Part shown: positions 4,516 through 8,763 of the stretch, piece by piece
How positions within the stretch are numbered: position 1 is the first letter of the stretch
How the letters are laid out: every line of letters begins with the position of its first letter
NCBI GenBank assembly: GCA_963975135.1
Contig: CAXBGQ010000123.1
Location: 1 to 8,763 of the forward strand
DNA from: Alterinioella sp963975135
Lineage (GTDB): Bacteria > Pseudomonadota > Alphaproteobacteria > Rhodobacterales > Rhodobacteraceae
DNA length: 8,763 nt
Direction: 5' to 3'
Notes under the pieces: generated by a model
What the model was told of the DNA's origin: nothing
Database searches by the model: none
The model's input: the letters and a program-made list of their open reading frames with translations, nothing else
Program-made: the position numbers and the translations under genes

Positions 4516-5718
4516 TTGGACGCATTCATCTGCGACGCGACGCGCACGCCGATCGGGCGCTATGGCGGGGCTTTGTCCGGCATCCGCACCGATGATCTGG
4601 CGGCGCTGCCAATCGCGGCGCTGATGGCGCGCAATCCGGGCGTCGATTGGGCTGCGATTGACGATGTGATCTATGGCGATGCCAATCAGGCGGGCGAGGA
4701 TAACCGCAATGTCGCGCGCATGGCGGCGCTGTTGGCAGGGCTGCCTGTTGATGTGCCGGGCACCACGGTCAACAGGCTTTGTGCCAGCGGCATGGATGCC
4801 GTGGGCATGGCCGCGCGGGGCATCCGGGCGGGCGATCAGGACATGATCATCGCGGGTGGCGTCGAAAGCATGAGCCGTGCGCCTTTCGTGATGCCGAAAG
4901 CAGAGACCGGGTTCAGCCGCGCAAATGCCGTTTATGACACCACCATTGGCTGGCGCTTCGTCAATCCGAAGATGCAGGCCGCCCATGGCACTGAGTCCAT
5001 GCCCGAAACCGCCGATAACGTGGCCGCAGAATATGGCATCAGCCGCGAAGATCAGGATGCCTTTGCCGCACGGTCGCAGGCGCGTTGGCAGGCGGCCCAT
5101 GCGGCGGGCGTATTCGCGGAAGAAATCACCCCGGTGACGATCCCGCTGCGTAAAGGCGATCCCGTTGTGGTCGAAACCGACGAACACCCGCGCCCCGGCA
5201 CCGATGCGGCGAAACTGGCTGGTCTCAGGGGGGTGAACGGCCCCGATCTCAGCGTGACGGCGGGCAATGCCAGCGGTGTCAATGATGGCGCGGCGGCGCT
5301 TTTGCTGGCCTCCGAGGCTGCGGCTGAGGCCAACGGCCTGACCCCGATGGCGCGCGTTGTCGGCATGGCAGCCGCAGGGGTTGCGCCCCGCATCATGGGC
5401 ATCGGTCCGGTGCCCGCAACGCGCAAAGTGCTGGCGCGCGCGGGGCTGACCCTTTCCGACATGGATGTGATAGAATTGAACGAGGCCTTCGCGGCGCAGG
5501 GGCTGGCCACATTGCGGGAACTTGGCCTGCCCGACGATGCGACGCATGTGAACCCCAATGGCGGGGCCATCGCGCTTGGCCATCCGCTTGGCATGTCGGG
5601 CGCACGTCTGGTGATGAGCGCGGCCTATCAATTGCGGCGCACGGGCGGGCGTTACGCGCTCTGCACCATGTGTGTCGGCGTCGGTCAGGGTGCGGCCCTG
5701 ATCCTCGAACGCGTCTGA
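4516..5718 (+). CDS. paaJ: 3-oxoadipyl-CoA/3-oxo-5,6-dehydrosuberyl-CoA thiolase
   Basis: A 400-residue class II (biosynthetic-fold) thiolase. In phenylacetate breakdown PaaJ cleaves 3-oxo-5,6-dehydrosuberyl-CoA and later 3-oxoadipyl-CoA, giving acetyl-CoA and finally succinyl-CoA. The nucleophile Cys89 is in NRLCASGMDAV. NEAFAAQ (322-328), His356 in GGAIALGHPLGMSG and Cys386 in CVGVGQG complete the catalytic set. GDANQAGEDNRNVARMA (54-70) is typical of the PcaF/PaaJ subgroup rather than acetyl-CoA acetyltransferases. The start codon is TTG, supported by AGGGAGG at 4502-4508. It is the first gene of the paa operon here, with paaA 14 bases downstream. The sequence alone cannot exclude PcaF (beta-ketoadipate pathway), which does the same 3-oxoadipyl-CoA reaction, but the paaABCDE neighbours favour PaaJ. 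Confidence 0.92.
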   Translation: MDAFICDATRTPIGRYGGALSGIRTDDLAALPIAALMARNPGVDWAAIDDVIYGDANQAGEDNRNVARMAALLAGLPVDVPGTTVNRLCASGMDAVGMAARGIRAGDQDMIIAGGVESMSRAPFVMPKAETGFSRANAVYDTTIGWRFVNPKMQAAHGTESMPETADNVAAEYGISREDQDAFAARSQARWQAAHAAGVFAEEITPVTIPLRKGDPVVVETDEHPRPGTDAAKLAGLRGVNGPDLSVTAGNASGVNDGAAALLLASEAAAEANGLTPMARVVGMAAAGVAPRIMGIGPVPATRKVLARAGLTLSDMDVIELNEAFAAQGLATLRELGLPDDATHVNPNGGAIALGHPLGMSGARLVMSAAYQLRRTGGRYALCTMCVGVGQGAALILERV

Positions 5719-5732
5719 GAAAGGTTAGAAAG

Positions 5733-6719
5733 ATGTATGCTCAACTGATCAAAACGGCCCGTTCCGGGATCAAGTCGCGCGACGAGATGTCGGAACAGGA
5801 ACGCGCCTTTCAGGACAAGATCGATGCCGATATCAAGATCGAGCCACGCGACTGGATGCCCGATGATTACCGCGCCACGCTGATCCGCCAGATCGGTCAG
5901 CACGCCCATTCCGAGGTGGTCGGCCAACTGCCCGAGGGTAACTGGATTACCCGGGCACCGACGCTGGAACGTAAAGCGATCTTGCTGGCCAAGGTGCAGG
6001 ATGAGGCGGGCCACGGGCTCTATCTCTATTCGGCGGCCGAAACGCTTGGCGAAAGCCGCGATGAACTGGTGCGCCTGTTGCATGAAGGCCGGATGAAATA
6101 TTCCTCGATCTTCAATTATCCGACGCTGAACTGGGCCGATATCGGTGCGGTCGGCTGGTTGGTCGATGGGGCCGCGATCGTCAACCAGGTGGCGCTGCAA
6201 CGCACCTCCTATGGTCCTTACGCCCGGGCGATGGTGCGGATCTGCAAGGAAGAGAGCTTTCACGCACGTCAGGGCTATCACGCGATCATGAAAATGGCCT
6301 TTGGCACAGAGGCGCAGAAAAAGATGGCGCAGGATGCGCTGAACCGGCTCTGGTTCCCGGCCATGATGATGTTCGGGCCGCATGACAGCGACAGCACCCA
6401 TTCCGAGCAGTCGATGGCGTGGAAGATCAAGGTCAAATCCAATGATGAGCTGCGTCAGCAATTTGTCGATCAGACCATCCCGCAGATCGAATATCTGGGC
6501 CTCGACCTGCCCGATCCCGGCATCAAATGGAACGAGGCGCGCGGGCACTACGATTTCAGCGATCCCGATTGGGATGAATTCATGGATGTCATCCGCGGCA
6601 ACGGCCCCTGCAATGTGGACCGCATGAAGGACCGGGTGAAAGCCTGGGAGGATGGTGCATGGGTGCGTGACGGGCTTTTGGCGCATGCAAGGAAACGCGG
6701 CGCTGTGGCGGCGGAATAA
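5733..6719 (+). CDS. paaA: Phenylacetyl-CoA 1,2-epoxidase, catalytic di-iron subunit A
   Basis: The oxygenase subunit of the bacterial multicomponent monooxygenase that epoxidises the aromatic ring of phenylacetyl-CoA with O2 and electrons from PaaE. It is a ferritin-like helical bundle of 328 residues, somewhat longer than the E. coli protein (about 309). Likely di-iron ligands are Glu61 in HAHSEVVG, Glu91 and His94 in DEAGH, and Glu174 and His177 in EESFH; Asp145 in LVDGAAIVNQ is a possible further one. The highly conserved stretches TLNWADIGAVGWLVDGAA (131-148) and SYGPYARAM (159-167) are intact. ATG 5733, eight bases after AAAGG (5720-5724), gives the expected MYAQLIK start; the longer reading from 5670 would overlap the end of paaJ and is not needed. 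PaaA forms a stable complex with PaaC and needs PaaB for activity. Confidence 0.97.
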   Translation: MYAQLIKTARSGIKSRDEMSEQERAFQDKIDADIKIEPRDWMPDDYRATLIRQIGQHAHSEVVGQLPEGNWITRAPTLERKAILLAKVQDEAGHGLYLYSAAETLGESRDELVRLLHEGRMKYSSIFNYPTLNWADIGAVGWLVDGAAIVNQVALQRTSYGPYARAMVRICKEESFHARQGYHAIMKMAFGTEAQKKMAQDALNRLWFPAMMMFGPHDSDSTHSEQSMAWKIKVKSNDELRQQFVDQTIPQIEYLGLDLPDPGIKWNEARGHYDFSDPDWDEFMDVIRGNGPCNVDRMKDRVKAWEDGAWVRDGLLAHARKRGAVAAE

Positions 6720-6734
6720 GGAAGGATCGGGTAA

Positions 6735-7019
6735 ATGAAAAACGAATGGCCCCTGTGGGAAGTGTTCATCCGAGGTCAGCATGGTCTGAGCCATCGTCAT
6801 GTCGGCAGCCTGCACGCCCCTGATGCGGATATGGCGATCAAGAACGCGCGCGATGTCTATACGCGGCGCAATGAGGGTGTTTCGATCTGGGTGGTCGAAG
6901 CGCGCCATATCTCGGCCACCGCACCGGGCGATAAGGGGCCACTTTTCGAGCCCTCCGAAAGCAAGGTCTATCGCCACCCGACCTTTTTCGACATTCCCGA
7001 AGACGTGGGGCATATGTGA
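6735..7019 (+). CDS. paaB: Phenylacetyl-CoA 1,2-epoxidase subunit B
   Basis: A 94-residue small subunit of the phenylacetyl-CoA epoxygenase. It has no cofactor or catalytic site of its own; in the known complexes it bridges the PaaAC units. Family signatures are present throughout: LWEVFIR (7-13), GLSHRHVGSLHA (17-28), the NARDVYTRR segment (37-45) and GVSIWVVE (48-55). The length is close to the roughly 95 residues of other PaaB proteins. GGAAGGA at 6720-6726, eight bases before ATG 6735, is a strong ribosome site placed directly after the paaA stop. Its stop TGA (7017-7019) shares one base with the ATG of paaC, so the two are probably translationally coupled. Confidence 0.96.
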   Translation: MKNEWPLWEVFIRGQHGLSHRHVGSLHAPDADMAIKNARDVYTRRNEGVSIWVVEARHISATAPGDKGPLFEPSESKVYRHPTFFDIPEDVGHM

Positions 7020-7780
7020 TGACCGGTGACGAGGCTCTGTTCCAGTTCCTGCTCAGGATGGGCGACAACACCCTGATCCTTGGCCATCGCGTCAGCGAAT
7101 GGTGCGGCAAGGCTCCGGTGCTGGAGGAAGATATCGCGCTGGCCAATACGGCGCTCGATCTGATCGGGCAGACGCAATTCTGGCTGGGGCTCGCCGGTGA
7201 GGTCGAAGGGCAGGGGCGGTCCGCCGATGACCTGGCCTTTCTGCGCGACGCCTGGGATTTCCGCAATCTGCTGCTGGTCGAGCTGCCCAATGGCGATTTC
7301 GGCCAGACATTGATGCGCCAGTTCCTGTTCGATGCGTTCCAATCGGTGCTGTTGGGGCGGCTGCTGACCTCGTCGGATACGCGCGTGGCCGATATTGCCG
7401 CGAAAGCGTCCAAGGAGGTGGCCTATCACGTCGAACGCTCTGCCGACACGGTGGTGGGGCTGGGTGACGGAACGGCGGAAAGCCATGCCCGGATGCAGGC
7501 GGCGCTGGACTATCTTTGGCCCTACGTGGGCGAGATGTTCCGTGGCGACGATGTGGATGCAGCGATGGTCGCGGCGGGCATCGCGCCCGATCCCGCCAGC
7601 CTGCGTGAGGACTATGATGCGTTGGTGACCAAGGTTCTGACCGAGGCGACGCTGGACATTCCAAAGGGCACATTCAGCCATAAGGGCGGGCGCACCGGCT
7701 ATATGCATACCGAGCATCTGGGCCATCTCCTGACCTCGATGCAATGGCTGCAACGCGCCTATCCGGGGGCCAGTTGGTAG
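7019..7780 (+). CDS. paaC: Phenylacetyl-CoA 1,2-epoxidase, structural subunit C
   Basis: A ferritin-like helical subunit that pairs with PaaA and is needed for its folding and function; in characterised complexes it does not carry the catalytic di-iron site. The 253 residues contain the family segments LGHRVSEWCGKAPVLEED (21-38), LANTALDLIGQ (41-51), KEVAYHVERS (132-141), and the C-terminal GYMHTEHLGHLL (227-238) and MQWLQRAYPG (241-250). Two starts are possible: ATG 7019, which overlaps the paaB stop as TGATG, or GTG 7016, which adds one residue. ATG is preferred because TGATG overlaps are common in tight operons. The GTGGGG at 7005-7010 is a weak ribosome site, so translation may rely on coupling to paaB. 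Confidence 0.96.
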   Translation: MTGDEALFQFLLRMGDNTLILGHRVSEWCGKAPVLEEDIALANTALDLIGQTQFWLGLAGEVEGQGRSADDLAFLRDAWDFRNLLLVELPNGDFGQTLMRQFLFDAFQSVLLGRLLTSSDTRVADIAAKASKEVAYHVERSADTVVGLGDGTAESHARMQAALDYLWPYVGEMFRGDDVDAAMVAAGIAPDPASLREDYDALVTKVLTEATLDIPKGTFSHKGGRTGYMHTEHLGHLLTSMQWLQRAYPGASW

Positions 7781-7784
7781 GCGC

Positions 7785-8246
7785 ATGGCACAGGCCGCGA
7801 CAGATCAGATCTGGGATTGGCTGGATCAGGTGCCCGACCCCGAGATCCCGGTGATCAGCCTGGTCGATCTGGGCATCATCCGGGGCGTGGAATGGCAGGG
7901 CGACGCGGTGCAGATCACCGTCACCCCGACCTATTCGGGATGCCCGGCCACATCGGTGATCAATCTCGACATCGTCTCGGCGCTGAACGGGCATGGCATT
8001 GAAAACGTGGTGCTGAAACAACAGATTTCGCCGCCCTGGACCACCGATTGGTTGTCCGACAAGGGCCGCGAGAAGCTGGAGGAATACGGCATCGCGCCGC
8101 CCCGGCCCGCGGGCGGCCCGGCGCGGTGCCCGCGCTGCAAGGGGACCGATCTGGAACGGCTCAGCCAATTCGGATCGACCCCCTGCAAAGCCGCGTGGCG
8201 GTGCCGCGACTGCCTGGAACCGTTCGATTATTTCAAGTGCATCTGA
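7785..8246 (+). CDS. paaD: PaaD, MIP18/DUF59-family protein with C-terminal zinc-ribbon-like Cys cluster
   Basis: A 153-residue protein needed for ring epoxidation in vivo but not part of the purified epoxidase; it is thought to help assemble metal or Fe-S centres of the complex. The N-terminal MIP18-like (SufT/DUF59) domain has DPEIPVISLVDLGII (18-32) and YSGCPA (50-55), with the conserved Cys53. The C-terminal third has CPRC (115-118), FGSTPCKA (129-136) with Cys134, CRDC (140-143) and the terminal FDYFKC (147-152), a cysteine pattern typical of PaaD and absent from general SufT proteins. It starts four bases after the paaC stop without a strong Shine-Dalgarno sequence, which suggests coupled translation. 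Confidence 0.95.
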   Translation: MAQAATDQIWDWLDQVPDPEIPVISLVDLGIIRGVEWQGDAVQITVTPTYSGCPATSVINLDIVSALNGHGIENVVLKQQISPPWTTDWLSDKGREKLEEYGIAPPRPAGGPARCPRCKGTDLERLSQFGSTPCKAAWRCRDCLEPFDYFKCI

Positions 8247-8260
8247 GGGAAGGAGCCCTG

Positions 8261-8763
8261 ATGGCGCGATTTCACGATCTGACTGTCACCGATGTGACCA
8301 AGACCATCCGCGACGCCGTGGTGGTGACCCTGCAACCCGAGGATGCGGGGGCGTTCGCGTTCACGCAAGGTCAATACCTGACCTTCCGCCGCAACTTCGA
8401 CGGGCAGGAACTGCGCCGCAGCTATTCGATCTGCGCCGGGCGGCAGGAGGGCCGCATCCAGGTGGGCATCAAGCGCGTCGATGGCGGGGCGTTTTCAACC
8501 TGGGCGAACGAGGAATTGCAGGTCGGCGATCGGGTGCAGGCGATGCCGCCGATGGGCAGCTTTTTCACCCCGCTCGACCCAAGTGCCGAAAAGCAATATC
8601 TGGGCTTTGCCGGTGGCTCGGGCATCACGCCGGTCCTGTCGATCATCAAGACGACGCTCGCGGTCGAGCCGGGCGCGCGGTTCACGCTGGTCTATGCCAA
8701 CAAGGGCGTCAGCACGATCATGTTCCGCGAAGAGCTGGAGGATCTGAAAAACCAGCATATGGG
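8261..8763 (+). CDS. paaE: Phenylacetyl-CoA 1,2-epoxidase reductase subunit E (3' end outside window)
   Basis: The NAD(P)H-dependent reductase that passes electrons through FAD and a plant-type 2Fe-2S centre to PaaA. Only the first 167 codons are inside the window; full proteins are about 350-360 residues, so the rest of the NAD(P)-binding domain and the C-terminal ferredoxin domain lie beyond 8763. Visible features: GQYL (37-40), the FAD-binding RRSYSIC (52-58), VDGGAFSTW (73-81), the NAD(P)-binding GGSGITPVLS (118-127), and YANKGVSTIMFREEL (145-159). ATG 8261 follows AAGGAG at 8250-8255 and lies 14 bases after the paaD stop. The frame is open to the edge. It resembles other ferredoxin-reductase-type oxygenase reductases in this region, but the operon position makes PaaE clear. 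Confidence 0.95.
   Translation, partial: MARFHDLTVTDVTKTIRDAVVVTLQPEDAGAFAFTQGQYLTFRRNFDGQELRRSYSICAGRQEGRIQVGIKRVDGGAFSTWANEELQVGDRVQAMPPMGSFFTPLDPSAEKQYLGFAGGSGITPVLSIIKTTLAVEPGARFTLVYANKGVSTIMFREELEDLKNQHM

Noticed and set aside
4495..5631. Long minus-strand frame of 378 codons opposite paaJ
   Set aside because: Shadow of the high-GC thiolase gene; the opposite strand encodes a complete catalytic thiolase and the shadow has no recognisable domain.
5685..7013. Minus-strand frame of 442 codons opposite paaA and paaB
   Set aside because: It spans two verified genes antisense and its translation is His/Arg-rich without any family motif, as expected from codon bias in GC-rich DNA.
1..8763. 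CRISPR array, tRNA/rRNA genes, transposase or phage genes
   Set aside because: No regularly spaced repeats, cloverleaf or rRNA-like sequence, and no protein with integrase, transposase or phage motifs was found.

Overview
The window reads as chromosomal DNA from a GC-rich alphaproteobacterium, most likely a Rhodobacteraceae/Roseobacter-type organism. This rests on protein likeness, strong G/C third-position preference, the aerobic-type cobyrate synthase and the gene combination; no marker gene is present to fix the taxon. All confident genes lie on the + strand and pack tightly from about 400 to the right edge.

Layout: (1) 1-399 has no convincing gene. It is more AT-rich than the rest on its left side, and holds several inverted repeats and two oppositely oriented copies of a TATTT-containing motif. 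(2) 400-1845 is cobQ (cobyric acid synthase, adenosylcobalamin pathway). (3) 1887-2405 is a DinB/YfiT-fold putative metalloprotein of unknown reaction. (4) 2488-4392 is a maiA-fahA pair: glutathione-dependent maleylacetoacetate isomerase and fumarylacetoacetase, the last two steps of homogentisate (tyrosine/4-hydroxyphenylacetate-type) breakdown. (5) 4393-4515 is an intergenic control region with a GACCG-NN-CGGTC palindrome. (6) 4516-8763 is the phenylacetate (paa) operon in the order paaJ-A-B-C-D-E, with paaE cut by the window edge.

How they work together: PaaABC(D)E is the multicomponent monooxygenase that epoxidises the ring of phenylacetyl-CoA. PaaA is the di-iron subunit, PaaB and PaaC are structural partners, PaaD is a probable Fe-S/metal maturation factor and PaaE is the NAD(P)H reductase. 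PaaJ is the thiolase that ends the pathway by splitting 3-oxoadipyl-CoA into acetyl-CoA and succinyl-CoA. MaiA and FahA deliver fumarate and acetoacetate from homogentisate. The right half is therefore an aromatic-acid catabolism island feeding the TCA cycle. The homogentisate dioxygenase gene (hmgA), and the paa genes for the CoA ligase, isomerase, hydrolase and regulator, are not in the window.

I see no CRISPR, tRNA, rRNA, transposase or clear prophage. No wholly new system is evident. The least explained parts are the structured leader at 137-361 and the putative regulatory palindrome in front of paaJ.
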